Shown here piece after piece: positions 9,236-21,129 of a DNA stretch of 64,000 nucleotides (within the stretch, counting starts at the first letter, position 1; each line of letters begins with the position of its first letter). The position numbers and the translations under genes are program-made. Origin of the DNA: Hyposmocoma kahamanoa (lineage: Eukaryota > Arthropoda > Insecta > Lepidoptera > Cosmopterigidae). The stretch is taken from contig NW_020653713.1 in assembly GCF_003589595.1 (NCBI RefSeq), positions 5,513,405 through 5,577,404 of the forward strand, read 5' to 3'. The notes beneath the pieces are model-generated. The model saw only the letters and a list, made by a program, of their open reading frames with translations. It was not told the origin of the DNA and searched no databases.

Positions 9236-11271
9236 CAACCAGGTCAGATGACGCGCGGCGGCCGCGCGTGTCATTGCGGCAGGGTTCATATGAACTCGTA
9301 TTTTACAAAAATTCCCGCGCCCGGAACGCTTTCGCGGTCGACTCGTTGTGGCCATTATTCTTCGATTCTACCTGCAACTTTACCCCGTGCTGCAACTAAC
9401 ACACTCTGAAACATATACCAGAATGCCTATATACAATCATTCACTGTCACACTGCGACACTCATCGAGTATGTAACCAGAAATAGAGACCCATTTTTTCC
9501 TGGTAACACATTAGCGATACAGCTCTTATAAATATCAACTCCCGTTTACAATGAAATATAGACAGGCCAACTACTGACCTGTGTGTACGTCTCCGTATAT
9601 TCCAAAAAATATTCTGTATTTATTGTAATACAGATAATTAATATCTCTGACAATGCCGTGCTGTTCTATTCGGTGGTGTGGGAAAAACAACAAAACATCT
9701 AATTACAAAACAAACGGAATCACATGTTATCGGTAATTAAATATGTAATTTTGCAATTTTCGTCTATTATAGCAAAGCTCAAGTTAACTGGTCGATTTGA
9801 AGTGAAACAGTTGACGACACCCATTGACGACACCCGTCAATTGTTTCGAACTCGGGTTAGCCAATAGGAGCGCAGTTGTCACCGTAATGAAATGGCAGAA
9901 TAGTTTTCAAACAAATTAAATGACATTTCGTCTCTGTTTCTGGTTATATACTCGATGGCGACACTCCACCACTACACGCAAAAACTTATCATTCTTTCTT
10001 TGGCACTGTTTAGAAAAACTGAATTTATTCATACTCTTCGGTGCATCTACTCATTTAATTGTAATGATAATGTACATCACTTATGTACGTTTTTCTCTAC
10101 TCCTGTACTTATGGCAATTATAATTTCATTATACCTTATTACAAAGGCCCTCTTTTTAGTTCTGATTCAAAATTCTACTGTCTAAGGTACCTACTCCCTA
10201 CAGAACTGATATATTTGTGTATACAGAACTATAAATAGTTTCAAAAAAAGAACATCGTATTTTTGCTAAAAATCTACTGCCTCCTAATCAGGGTCTTGCA
10301 ACCAAACCATAAACTTTTATAAAAAAAAGATAGGTTACTATACAAGCGGAACTTAGCCACTTATATTCTATTCTCTTTGGATTTTTGTTCTATAGCGTTT
10401 GTTCGGCTTTCGTTTGTCGTTGTTGTTAGTTAATCAAAGTCAAATTCATAAATGCGTACCTTTGGGCATAATTTTGCAAATCACTTTGACAAATACTATC
10501 ACCTATTCACGAGTCAATACAAACTACCGACAGCAAATAAAGCGTCATGTCGGTACCGTTTATAAAACAGTACTCGACAGTAATTAAAATCATCAACGTG
10601 TCCCAAACACACGCCACCGTCCATTTGTTAATTGGAATTGTAATAAGCGAAGGCGAAAATAATGCAGGACTTTGGTTTTTGCTCGTAGGTATTAGCATTG
10701 CCCTCGTTTGTATACCAGAATGATACATTGGTGACTCATATGGAGCGTAATCAGATAGATACCACCTTAAATAACAAAAATAAATATATTTTGATAAGAA
10801 AAAGATTTCGTCGGTTATACGTCTTCGCAATCTGAACACTTTAATTGGTCCTCCATCACTGCCGCTCGCGTTGCCATATTTCTATTACTAGTTCTACTCA
10901 AACCGAATCGTTATTTAATTATTCCATAAAGTGGTAAATATTATGACATTTCCAATGGCGAGACGGTTCTATAATGTAAAAAAAACGCTAACCCACGCAA
11001 TGAGCGAATAGAATATGGAATAAATAGTCATCATATACTTTTGTGATTTTGCTCACTCCCTTTCTCCTATAATAAGTTATCACATGAAGACAGGGACCAC
11101 ACTACACGAAATGGTAACCCAGATTGCTGTGTAGTGCTATAAAACATATACGATATCGTATAAAAGTCATATCATACCGCTATGCTGTTACCATAATGCA
11201 GTTTTGGGTTGTGATGGCCTTGAATGGGTCCACTCTGTGAATTAATTATACGTCTGGTATCATACTGGTAT
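9236..11271. other. About 2 kb without identified genes or repeats
   Basis: 9245-9355 has a GC-rich patch (GGCGGCCGCGCG). 9780-9880 carries a short duplicated phrase GACGACACCC. Frames at 9920-10185 and 10399-10839 (60-110 residues) show no recognisable domain. Confidence 0.35.
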
Positions 11272-11550
11272 TCTTTTTTTTATAATACTAAGTAACGGGA
11301 CGTACGAGTCATGCGCCGGATAACAAGCAACACGCTTGTCTATAGCACTTGCAATGCAACTCAGAGCTTTAAATCGCAAAGATCGGAAGGACACTGCCTT
11401 TGCGTCCGTCACCCTGAGACATAAGTTGACGAGTTCACCAGCGCCGTTACCCTTCAAAACCGGAACGCAGTAATGCTCACATTATTATTAGGCGGTAAAA
11501 AAAGGTAAGGTGGCAGTATTTTCCTGGATGAAATCTTTCACAAGGAGCAA
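11272..11550 (-). repeat. Rep-1 copy, nearly full length
   Basis: Reading the - strand: CTCCTTGTGAAAGATTTCATCCAGGA in pieces, TTCCGGTTTTGAAGGGTAAC, CAACTTATGTCTCAGGGTGA, CTTTGCGATTTAAAGCTCTG, then AAGTGCTATAGACAAGCG and a TATAAAAAAAAGAAT tail. One of the most complete copies. Confidence 0.85.
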
Positions 11551-12061
11551 ATTGAAGTAGACCCTGTGTACCCAAGAAAAAAGATCAATATAAGCCAAAA
11601 ATAAGCTTTCGCTTCTAAATTAAACCTCTGAAACTGAACATCGCCAATATGTAGCATCACAAGGAAACAAACTTTATTTAGTAATTCTAAACTGGAAATA
11701 ATTAACATAATCAAGCTAGTGTATTAAGATACTTGATGCTATCAATCACAACATGATTTCACAACATTACTTAAAATGGTTGCCGCAATCAATGGTCTTT
11801 ATAGCTTTAGAACATGTCACAATACAACAAGTGATATAATCACCTTATACAACATCTTGTTTAGTTTAATCACATTATTTTCTCAGTGTAACTAAACTAC
11901 TGAACAAGATAAAGTGTATGTATATAATAAGTTTATGTTGTTTGTGTATGTAATCATAGACACGCGCCCAGCAATAGTCACTTCCATTTGTTAATTAGAA
12001 ACGTTATGGAGACACATGCTGCCGTTGTATAAGGCCTGTAATATACTGCGACAGTATATGT
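11551..12061. other. AT-rich sequence, nothing identified
   Basis: No repeat family or coding motif recognised. Confidence 0.4.
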
Positions 12062-12485
12062 GTTTAGTATTTTTTTTATTTTGTGTAAAGAAGGAGGCAA
12101 ACGAGTAGACGAGCCACTTGATAGGAGATGGTCTGCGTCGCCCGTGGTCATTTGCAACATCAAATGAGCTGCCTATGCGTTGCCAGCCTTTGAGAGCCCT
12201 GTAAACACGTTTTTTGGAGAACCCCAAGTTATAGAGCAAAGGTAATATAATATACTTCAGGAGAAAGATCATTCCATACCTTGCAGGTTCGAGGTAGGAA
12301 CGAAGGAGATGCCCGCATAGTCTTACAATGCCAGGTATGTAAGATGTGGGGATGGACTCTACTTCTTTGGCGGGAGGTGCGATGGTAGAAACGAGACGGT
12401 GGCACCAGTTTGAAAAGTTCCTCAGAGCAGTCCCCATTATCAAGACGGTAGAACACACACAGAGAGCCAATGTCTCTCCGTAGGC
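12062..12485 (-). pseudogene. LINE-Q 3' end: reverse transcriptase C-terminus plus 3' UTR
   Basis: Minus-strand translation from about 12480 gives FKLVPPSRFYHRTSRQRSRV and then SFLPRTCKVWNDLSPEV, the C-terminal pattern of non-LTR retrotransposon RT proteins (PRT..WN.L...V), ending near 12230. The 3' UTR (about 12230-12062) contains CTGGCAACGCATAGGCAGCT and CGTTTGCCTCCTTCTTTACA and is shared with 20638-20762. This UTR is very common in lepidopteran genomes. 5'-truncated and broken downstream. Confidence 0.75.
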
Positions 12486-12569
12486 TAAGTTATCAACAAT
12501 GTTAATTATTAAATTAGTATGTAGTTTGTTATCAACAATGCCAACTAAAATATTGCATATCGAATTAAT

Positions 12570-12775
12570 TTAATGTCACGATGTTTTACTATCATGATAT
12601 TCAATTATTTTTTTATGAAATTACTCCTCTAGGTTGTTATAATTAATAATACAAAGATAGAAAATTATATATATATTATTTAATTTAATTATAAATAGCA
12701 CGATATGTTGAAGTGGCGGTTCGAATCCAGCCGGATCGAAGAAATTTTTGTTACTGTTCGATCTTTACATTAATT
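12570..12775. repeat. SINE-A foldback
   Basis: Left half (CAATTATTTTTTTATGAAATTA, read in pieces, and AATAATACAAAGATAGAAAA) is the complement of the SINE-A tail. The right half reads forward GGCGGTTCGAATCCAGCCGG (clear B-box), ATCGAAGAAATTTTTGTTAC, TGTTCGATCTTTACATTAA. The two halves form an imperfect inverted repeat. The leading CACGATGTTTTACTATCATG also precedes the copy at 55938. Confidence 0.65.
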
Positions 12776-13338
12776 AATTAACTTTAAAAACTACTTTAGT
12801 GTCAAAAAATATTAAAGAAAAGCCTTAGTAAGACTCAATTTCAATATGAGACAAATATAACAGCTATTGCATAATTTCAACTTCAGTGACTGCTATTTTT
12901 TGGAATTCTTTTTTTGACATTGTGCATATCAAATACCTACAATGATTTTTTTATGTTTTACCAGTATTTGTGCTTTCATTTTTATAATTCAATTAAAAGT
13001 AAAACATGACATGAAAATATGTACTTAAGTAGAGCTATTTCACTCAAAATGAAATAATAAAAATGATTCAGTGGAATAATAAATATCTTATAGCGAGTGG
13101 CCAGAGCACTGACCTCGTGTGTGGAGGGCTTTATAGGGGTAATGGAATGGAAAATGTGGTACGGGCTAACTTTTGCGCCATATGACTTTGGGCGAACTAT
13201 GGAGTTTGTTCTCCGTTCGATTAGAATTTTAGTTGTAATCGTAGTTATGGCTATTAGCAAACTAGTATGCGGTTATTAGCACATGAGTTTCAAATAGCCC
13301 GGAAAAACTTAATTATTTTGTTTACATTCAGAGTCCAT
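12776..13338. other. AT-rich sequence, nothing identified
   Basis: Short frames at 12982-13279 overlap on opposite strands and show no known motif. Confidence 0.35.
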
Positions 13339-13380
13339 TGTGCACATACATACACGCACTGTGCACATACATACACGCAC
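13339..13380 (+). repeat. 21-bp direct duplication
   Basis: TGTGCACATACATACACGCA plus one base occurs twice back to back (13339-13359 and 13360-13380). Confidence 0.8.
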
Positions 13381-13500
13381 AGTCGTGATAGCCTAATGGT
13401 TTGACCTTTCTGTGCAAAATTTAACTTGAAATTTACCATGTGCTTTTCGGTGAAGGAAAACATTTTGAGGAAACTTGCACACATCTGTAAAGCAATTTAA
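13381..13500 (+). mobile_element. SINE-5 fragment (tRNA-derived, lepidopteran type)
   Basis: GTGATAGCCTAATGGTTTGACC is A-box-like. It is followed by the body TTACCATGTGCTTTTCGGTG, AAGGAAAACATTTTGAGGAA, TTGCACACATCTGTAAAGCA, which matches 56585-56645. The B-box and distal half are missing. Confidence 0.65.
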
Positions 13501-13524
13501 TGGTGAAGTGAAGTGTGACAGAAA

Positions 13525-14385
13525 GTTTTTTTTATATAACCGCTCACGCGATTCATGCGTCTCTGGAAGCATACCATACCTAGAGGTGCCGGTGATGATT
13601 TTATACCGATTTATCGGATATCGAAGTTATAACAGGTAAAAGAACTAATACTAATTGCTATTTCGGTAACTACTCCAGCAAACCATAAAGTTTTTAATGC
13701 CTAGGTCTGTCATTTAAAAAAAATAAACAACTTCAAAAATACGTCACGACAATCGAGTGTGTTATTGTTTGGGCTGGTGATGTCGGTGTTTATTTATTGA
13801 AAACATACCGTAAGTTGCGATTTTTAAGTTTACCCTGAATATAAATGTTTATAAACTATACTTTAAGGAGTAATTTCATGGTAAACATTAGAACCACTCA
13901 AACGGAATATTATAATATTTACCCAAGCACACCAAAAATTTCATTAGTGCTTTTTAAGTGCAGGATTTGCGGTGTATTACTACATTTTATTTGAGATGTT
14001 TTTGTTGTAGTACGGAGGATATTTATTTAGCAATGCAGAATAATAATTTTTATTTTTAAAAACTTGTATTTAAACTGAATTCTTTTCTAATTTGCGAAAC
14101 CAAATGGCCGCCATTTTGCGGTAGGATGAGCGCATCGCGTGAGCGGATAATATCAAGAGACGAGACGAACAAATCCATAACAATTGCAATGTAACTCAGA
14201 GCTTAAAATCGGAAAGATCTGTGGGGCCACCAATGCGTCTGTCACCGTGAGACATAAGTTGACAAGTTCCATGTGCCTGTAATTTCATCAGCATCCTTCA
14301 AAACCACCCAGTAATGTTCACATCAATGCTTGGAGGTACGAATAGGTACGATGGCAGAATCTCTCTGGACGAACTCTTCCCCAAC
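13525..14385 (-). repeat. Rep-1 copy interrupted by a 607-bp element
   Basis: The T-rich complement of the Rep-1 tail lies at 13525-13539. The body resumes at 14147 (ATAATATCAAGAGACGAGAC) and carries GTTTTGAAGGATGC, TCAACTTATGTCTCACGG and GAGTTACATTGCAATTG on the - strand. The tail is split at ATAA by the element at 13540-14146. Confidence 0.7.
13540..14146. mobile_element. 607-bp TIR element, copy 1
   Basis: Ends CCGCTCACGCGAT and ATGCGC...ATCGCGTGAGCGG are inverted repeats (13 bp). ATAA at 13536-13539 and 14147-14150 looks like a target duplication, because joining the flanks restores the Rep-1 tail. A second copy at 58726-59331 is nearly identical. No open frame of useful length. Contains GCCGCCATTTTGCGG near the 3' end. 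Superfamily not assignable by eye. Confidence 0.75.
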
Positions 14386-15384
14386 AGTGGAACGATGTAT
14401 AGGCTTACGATTATTACGTAATTATTATTTTCAGCTACTTGCCTAATCGATTTTGAAAACCTTCCAATTTCTAGTTAAAGTTCGATTCTCGTACAAAATA
14501 AGGAAGGCGTTTGGTTCGGTTGGATGATTTAAAATTATTAAATCAATCCGGTAAAGTCGTTTAAAAAAAAAATTAAAACTGTTTATTACAAATATTAATA
14601 ACAAGTTACAGTACATTCAAGGTAGAATCTTAAAATTAAAGATTATTTATCCGTTTATAAAAAGTGACACAGTCCGTCCTCTACGAAGTCTTCAAAAAAC
14701 CAAAAAGAAACCAAGGAGGAGCTCAGGTGGCACAAATGGAACCCTACACACACGCAAAATAGTTGCTATGACGTGAATTGCGGAAGCCAGCCCGTTATAT
14801 AATAATTATATTCCATCTGTTAGTGCGTCAGCTGACCACACATAGCGAGCCGGCCTCAAAAAAGCCACAACAATACACGAAATTCAATTTGCAAGCTCAT
14901 TATTAGATTACAATTTCACACCAAAATTCAGCAAAATAATGTCATGATTTCTCACTTCCACCGCAAATTATTGTCGCCAACATTAGATAGTCTATTAAGT
15001 CAGATATGGTGTCCGTCCAAACATTGCACAGGCTAAAGTAAATAATTTGATCAAATTCGTGTCACACCGATACGTCAACGGCTGTCTATTTATGTCTGTG
15101 GGCGTTCAATCATTTTAGTTAGGAGTTTAGCGACGTAATGTTAAAAGTCAACGACGACGACATATGAAGGGTTCCGTGTCCAATGTAATCGCATACACTA
15201 CCTTATTTTTATTAAATCCACCGCACCATGAGGAACAATGACGGACGAGCTATATTCACATTCATTGAACATCCATCATTTTCGGTTAAAATACCATTGA
15301 CATGCTATGTATACATGGCAAACAAACAATAGCAAATGAAAAAAAATAGTGTTTACATCAGCAGATTAAACATTTCACGTTCAT
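14386..15384. other. No identified gene
   Basis: 14540-14880 superficially resembles a solo LTR on the - strand (TATAAACGG, then AATAAACAG) but has no flanking duplication. The rest is AT-rich and unassigned. Confidence 0.3.
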
Positions 15385-15605
15385 CATGTATTATGATATT
15401 AATTTATTTTTGTGAAATTACTCTAGTGTTTCGCTATAACTATTAACACAAAAATATACCACAACGAAAAATTTCTTCGGTCTAACAAGATACGAACTTA
15501 TGTTTGTTTTGCCAATTTAGTGCTGTCAGATCAAAAAAATTTTTCTTTGTGTTCGATCTTTGTAGTAATAATTATAACAAATTAGTGGACTAATTTAACA
15601 AAAAC
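15385..15605. repeat. SINE-A foldback
   Basis: The left arm TTTTGTGAAATTACTCTAGT (from about 15409) is the complement of the right arm end AATTAGTGGACTAATTTAAC (about 15578-15597). The inner TTCGATCTTTGTAGTAATAA pairs with TATTAACACAAAAATAT on the left. The centre has lost a recognisable tRNA-like region. Confidence 0.65.
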
Positions 15606-15654
15606 AAATGAATATTATGGCAGCAAAACATGGTTAATATTCATTACCATCAAC

Positions 15655-15800
15655 AATATAATGTATAAAGCGACATCTCTTGTCAATGTCTGGTAGCTGT
15701 AATGGTTGTGGATTGGCAAAATAGACACAGGTTCGAGTCCTATCAAATTGAAGAAATTTTTCTTTGTGTTTGAGCATTGTATTAATAATTTTATGTTCTA
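15655..15800 (+). mobile_element. SINE-A copy with clear A- and B-boxes
   Basis: AAAGCGACATCTCTTGTCAA, then CTGGTAGCTGTAATGGTTGT (A-box-like TAGCTGTAATGG), then CACAGGTTCGAGTCCTATCA (exact B-box GGTTCGAGTCC), then AAATTTTTCTTTGTGTTTGA and a partial tail. The best tRNA-like promoter arrangement of this family in the window. Confidence 0.75.
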
Positions 15801-17389
15801 TGTTTGTAATTTCAATAATGCGTTCCCGTCAAAATTGTTAGTTACGTCCAGTTGTGTTGTAAGAGACGATATGTTCAGGTAATCGTTTCTAGTGGCTCTT
15901 GATTCGTAGGGTATCTACTCTATGTAATAGTGGTTGTTTGATGATTTTTCTGCCTCGCTTTGATCCTTTGAAAGCAAAAATTATTGGTTTCGGTGCTCAG
16001 CCAACTGCTGTCATTAGTTTTGTACCTTTGTGCGTAGTTGAGTGAAGTGTTCTTCGCGACAACTATTTCTACTTTTATTGAATATACATTGATATTCGCA
16101 TTGACGTAAACAACGACAATTTATAAAAGAATAATACTATCTATTGCAGTATTACCAATGTAGGCATTTCTTGTATGGTATAGATAGGGTATACTAGAAC
16201 ATCGATTTTTAATACAATAACATATGTTTGCGCTTAAAGCATATAAGAGTTGCTCCTCGTTTTGTCTCGTCGTAGTAATTAGTGCCAAAATGGCCCATAA
16301 TCAAGCTATTAAGGGTTAAGAAATAAATATTTCAAAGAGAAAACACAATACAAATTCCCAACAATAATGTGCCTATCATAGACCTGCTTGAAGCTATTTG
16401 AACATTGGTCACAAATACGTGAAAGTACAAATGTGTCGAGGAAACGACGTAGATCTGCTTCTCTCGAGGTTATTCAAAGCGTAGTTCATGTTCTATATTG
16501 GAGCCAACTTTTTACTCTGTATATACATAATATAACGTTTACGAGAATATTAGATACTGATCACACATATGTATGCTAATGATATTTAGATTTTGGTACA
16601 TTTGCCTTTAGGCTTTACTCGAATTCATTGTAATGTTTTATTTTATCTTTTTTTATGAGGGTTTTGTTCCAATGAACACGTCACCGTCATAATGACACAC
16701 ACAACAAAAAGGTAACAAAGCTTAAATAATTAGTTTGGTCTGTTCTTAAGTCCGGAATCCACTACATTTTATAGCATCTTCGCCTCTACACTACACGGAG
16801 ATGCCAATATATGTACAGTTTACGCTACCTATATTATTATTTTTAATTTGTAAGTCAAATCTTTGATCCTAGTTCCGTTTACACTCCATAATTATGTGGT
16901 AAACATCTTCCACGATCCTACGTTCACTACAATTTGGGCTATCAGCTGTTCCATCATAAATGCAAATTTATTCAGTAGAATGTGACCGGAACGTAGTCTT
17001 AAAGCGATAACTAGATCGTGTCTCTTAATTTTGTACATAGTAATGCTGGTGGTCTCGATAAAGATTTTTCTGAATGCGTAAAACTATTATTTATTTTGTT
17101 ACGTATTGGCATCAGATACTTGTTAAGAGATGCAGGTCATTTGAAGGTCATGCAATATGTGATTTTTTCCCCTCCTCCTCATCGTCGTAGTCACGATCCT
17201 CAGTAATAGGGAATACGACGCGACGAGGAGTATGTGGTTCTAGGCCTATTATTTAACAGTGGTTTGACTAGCATACGAATACAAAAATAAAATATTGTTA
17301 TTTATCATTAAAATAGATTTCCTTTTGTGACTACAAAGTTAAAACAACGAATAGTATCTGTTTATTTAAGAAAGCTAAGAAGAATATTT
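15801..17389. other. About 1.6 kb without identified features
   Basis: AT-rich. Short frames at 16388-16579 and 17018-17206 show no known domain. Confidence 0.35.
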
Positions 17390-17600
17390 AGTTATAATTA
17401 TTAATACAAAGATCGAACACTCGGAAAAACACTCAGAAATATACCATCTATACCAACTAAGCGTCTGGCACGGTATGCAAGAAGACGTCGGTTCGAATCC
17501 GACCGGATCGAAGGAATTTTTTCTGAGTGTTCGATCTTTGTATTAAAATTATAACAAACTAGTGGAGTAATTTCACAAAAAATAATTGAATACCAATTCA
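17390..17600. repeat. SINE-A foldback, best-preserved arms
   Basis: AATACAAAGATCGAACACTC (17403-17422) is the exact complement of GAGTGTTCGATCTTTGTATT (17523-17542). Between them lies GTCGGTTCGAATCCGACCGG, an exact B-box within a short palindrome. The right side continues AACAAACTAGTGGAGTAATT and TCACAAAAAATAATTGAATA. Confidence 0.75.
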
Positions 17601-17777
17601 ATAAAAATTTAATTAAGAATATTTAGATTCCAAAATTCAAGCATAACATTCTGTAATAAGGTTCCTCCTTGCTCACATACCAATCCATATTACAATATTT
17701 TTAAATGTGGCAAACCGCAAAATGCTAAAACACCTTAATTTTGAGAAAGTCTTTTACTCCGACTTACTTCGCTAGTA
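17601..17777. other. AT-rich spacer
   Basis: Nothing identified apart from TA at 17776-17777, the left target site of the following element. Confidence 0.4.
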
Positions 17778-18727
17778 GGGGAGAGCGGGGCTGAACGTTC
17801 TGATTTTCAAATAAGTTGTAGTTTTATACTGAAAATGAAGGATTTGATTTTCAACATGTGGAAATATTGAACAAATGTTTATCGTTTTTTGTAATAGTAT
17901 AGTCACTTCTACTAATAACTCAATGGTCTTTTTAATAGAGGCAAATTTTTGACAAATTTCGGAGCGGAACATTCAGCCCCGCTTTGGGGCGCGTTGTTCC
18001 GCCTTTGAGGCAAATTGTTCCGCCTAGATTATGACAGGATAACAATGATTTTCTTAAATAAAACCACCTCTTTTATAATTGTATGTATGTAATGTTTATA
18101 TTATGCACAACTAACTTAAAAAAAACAACTACATTCTTATTTATCAGTAGTATTATTCATCGCTCATTTCTTCATCTGAATCACAGTTGAGACACACATA
18201 AGTGACTCTATCATCTTGTCTAAATATTTGACATGAGCCCGTTTGTAGTTTCACATCCTTAAAACAAAGAAAAATAGTCATAAAAATTTTAAATATGATT
18301 GCAGGTCAATTGGGGGAAGTTGTTCCTAGGTACAACCAGCCCCTCGAGAGAGGAACTTATAACCCCAAATTACGTTTTTATACGAAGACTGACATACCGG
18401 CAAAGTAATAGAATCAATGAAAAAAATAATCAAACAATAAGATTCCTTACTAATGTCACTACAATTTAGAAAAGTTACGTACGAATGCCGATTCGTAATA
18501 AACAAAGGCAGACCAAAAAATTCAAACATGAAAAAATGTTTGATGTTTACGTGATGTTTTGACAGCTCCACGCACATAGCCACACTTCCGTCGTCGCCGG
18601 AGTAACTGAAACGGCTACCGGCAATGCACATCACCTGACACTTTAATGACGTGCTTCACATATTTTTTCTTGCAAAGTTATTGTTGTGAGAACAACTTAC
18701 CCCGGGAACTACCACCCCGGTCTCCCC
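17778..18727. mobile_element. 950-bp TA-flanked element with G-rich terminal repeats
   Basis: Left end GGGGAGAGCGGGG and right end CCCCGGTCTCCCC are inverted repeats with one mismatch, flanked by TA at 17776-17777 and 18728-18729, as in Tc1/mariner-type elements. It also has two inner inverted pairs: GCGGGGCTGAACGTTC (17785) with GAACATTCAGCCCCGC (17967), and GGGGGAAGTTGTTC (about 18311) with GAACAACTTACCCC (about 18690). A 102-residue - strand frame (18326-18634) has no known domain. Non-autonomous or degenerate. Confidence 0.65.
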
Positions 18728-18729
18728 TA

Positions 18730-19103
18730 ATATAATTGAAATGACAGGGTTCACGGTTATGTACTTCTTTACAGATATCACCACACTTTACTGCGGTGGC
18801 TTTGAATTCACTGCCTCAAAGGGTTGGAACGACTTGTCTCTTATAGGAGAAATTCAATGTCGTCTTGCAGTTTCAAACGGAATACTTTGAGTACTTTGGA
18901 GGCAAAGATATCTGATAGTAATTGGCTAAAGCTTTAACTGTCCACCCAATTATATTCATGGTTTGTTCTCCCTTGAAATGTTTCTCCATCATCATCTTCT
19001 TTTTTATATTATTTTTCTGTCCTGTCTAATTTTGAAATTGGAATACAGGGAAATCAAATTATTATAACAATAATATTAAAGCTTTAAGTTATGTTCACTT
19101 TTT
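18730..19103. other. No identified features
   Basis: Unassigned AT-rich sequence. Confidence 0.35.
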
Positions 19104-19282
19104 AACCGACTTCAAAAAAGGAGGAGGTTTTTTGTATGTATGTTACGCGATAACTCGGTATTTGTGAACCGATTTTGATGACTCTTTTTTGTTGGAAAGA
19201 GGGTGCCTTAGATAAGAAGACAATATTCCATCTCTAAGGGTGGCAAACTAGGGGATGGATGACTTTTGAGGTCGGTTTTTTT
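19104..19282 (+). mobile_element. TIR-X copy, internally deleted
   Basis: Starts AACCGACTTCAAAAAAGGAG and ends TTTTGAGGTCGGTTTTTTT; these ends are inverted repeats over ACCGACYTCAAAA. Internal GAACCGATTTTGATGA and GGGTGGCAAACTAGGGGATG are shared with the other copies. Non-coding. The family is frequent in lepidopteran DNA. Confidence 0.75.
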
Positions 19283-19399
19283 AGTACTCTGTACTGAGTT
19301 TATTGTGTTATTATGGCATTCAACTGTTGTGTTGTTATGACATTCAAGTGTAACGAATTTCTTATCGACGAACTTTTTATCTCTAGATGTAAACCGATA

Positions 19400-20590
19400 T
19401 TCGATTTTTCTCTGATTAATCGACCTTAGTGCACAAGCGACATCCGAAGAGGGTCCGAGTATTCTAGCTTTGTGTGGCCTTGTATTTGGAACGAATACGA
19501 AACGGTAAAATCCCGCTTTTGCTAGCGTGACGGGCTATGACCCAAACCCTCGCCTAAGAGGAGATCTGAGGCCCGCAGTGGGACGTATAGGGTAAAACCG
19601 GGATAGATACCGCAGTGGAATAGGTGCCTCGTTTTCAAAAACCTAACTTCCCCAAATCGCAACAAAGAATAATTGGTTTAATTAAGGAGTATAGACACCA
19701 CTCATCAAAGTTCCTGCAGGGCTTCGTGTGGAATAGACGCGTTTGGCTTGTGCATGCGTTTATCTCCGCGACGAACACGATAAACGGTTCAAAATTTCAG
19801 ACGCAAGTATTTATTGTCGCATAATTTTGTTAATTATAATAAATTCTGTTTTATTTTTATTATAACTAGGTACACACTGGTTCATTAACTGTGCACCTAG
19901 GTGTCAATAATCGCTCTTAAGTATATAGCTTAGTTATATAATAAATGGGTATCTGTCCATATCGAATAGGATAGTCGCCTCGATTTTTCGCGGTATAGGT
20001 GTCCTTAGGGGCAAAGGACAAGACAAGAAAGTTAGGAATGTAAATGATAATAGTTTAAAAGTAAGTAAAAGTACCAAAAAGACAAATTATTCAATGTTCA
20101 AACAGTGAACATTTTTGTATAGAACGTTTTGATAGCTACTCAAATACGAAGTCAAGTAGTTAGTAACTTTAAATACGTATGTATTGTTTATTAAGGATGT
20201 AATATGTATATACAATATATCAAAGATTGCAAATAAAACTTTTTATTATGAATTTTACTATTTTATTCTAAAGAGCATCTATCCTTCTTATATTATTATA
20301 TATCTTATTATATGTTTTGTATTATCGTACTATAATACTCTTTGTGTGGCGTCTATCCTCAAAAAATAGGTTTGCAAAAAGTCAATTTCTTCAATATCAG
20401 AAAATGTTAGATCAATTGAATCAAGTATTAATGTGATTTAAAAGAGTAAAGTAAAAGACTAAACTAGTTATATCCATAGGAATTATTCATGGTAAACTAA
20501 TAATTTTTAAATTAGGAGGCCTCTTCAAAAAGTGGGGCATCTATCCCGGTTTTACCCTAAAGTAGGTTGATGATGATGGTCTATAAATGA
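19400..20590 (+). mobile_element. SINE-5 copy interrupted by a 968-bp element
   Basis: Body GGGCTATGACCCAAACCCTC, GCCTAAGAGGAGATCTGAGG, CCCGCAGTGGGACGTA runs up to 19589. The tail resumes at 20558 with TAAAGTAGGTTGATGATGAT. Together these are the normal end of the lepidopteran SINE (GTGGGACGTATA...GGCTGATGATGATG), split at a TA by the element at 19590-20557. The head upstream of about 19500 is poorly preserved. Confidence 0.7.
19590..20557. mobile_element. 968-bp TA-flanked TIR element (mariner-like MITE)
   Basis: Left end GGGTAAAACCGGGATAGATA and right end CATCTATCCCGGTTTTACCC are inverted repeats matching over about 19 of the first 20 positions. TA at 19588-19589 and at 20558-20559 is the target duplication, and removing the element rejoins a SINE-5 tail. 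Interior AT-rich, no transposase. Assignment to Tc1/mariner rests on the TA target only. Confidence 0.85.
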
Positions 20591-20637
20591 CTTCGTAGCA
20601 GAGTAGTTTGATTTATGATTGAAAACAATATTTACTA

Positions 20638-20762
20638 TTTTATTTTATCTAAAGAAGGAGGCAAACGAGCAGATGAGCTACTTGATGGGAGGTGGTCATC
20701 ATCGCCCATGGACATTTGCAACATCAGTGAGCTGCCTATGCGTTGCCAGCCTTTGAACCTCA
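20638..20762 (-). repeat. LINE-Q 3' UTR fragment
   Basis: Minus strand: GGCTGGCAACGCATAGGCAG, TGTTGCAAATGTCCATGGGC, CGTTTGCCTCCTTCTTTAGA. Collinear with 12062-12200. 5'-truncated copy holding only the tail. Confidence 0.75.
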
Positions 20763-21129
20763 TCTTTTTTGCTAATAAAAAAATTCCATGAATACTTTTA
20801 TACATATCTGAAACTCGTAGCCACGGAACCTTGATGTAATTAGAAGCAAAATCAAATGAGTCTTGCTATTATTCAGTTAGTACTTCGCTGTAGCATAAAC
20901 AGACAAAACTAGAGGGTAAAGAAAGTTTTGCCTTGTCTTGAACCCTTGAATTCAAGTGACGTTGTTTTCGAAATAAATTGACAGTTTGAGAAGAGATAAC
21001 TTTTGTCTTTGTATTTCACGCTATGCCTGTTTTGCATAACGTTCTCTGCCTGAAATTTGTTTTGGTTATATATCCCACATTTCATTGACAGTGAGGTCGC
21101 TATTCTAGCACTGACTTGTTTTCTTTAAA
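20763..21129. other. No identified features
   Basis: Unassigned AT-rich sequence. Confidence 0.35.

Noticed and set aside
14540..14880. Possible solo LTR on the - strand with TATAAA and AATAAA
   Set aside because: No flanking duplication and no matching TG...CA ends or internal element in the window.
18326..18634. 102-residue frame as a transposase candidate
   Set aside because: No catalytic acidic triad or helix-turn-helix pattern recognisable; Phe/Ser/Cys-rich translation of AT-rich DNA.
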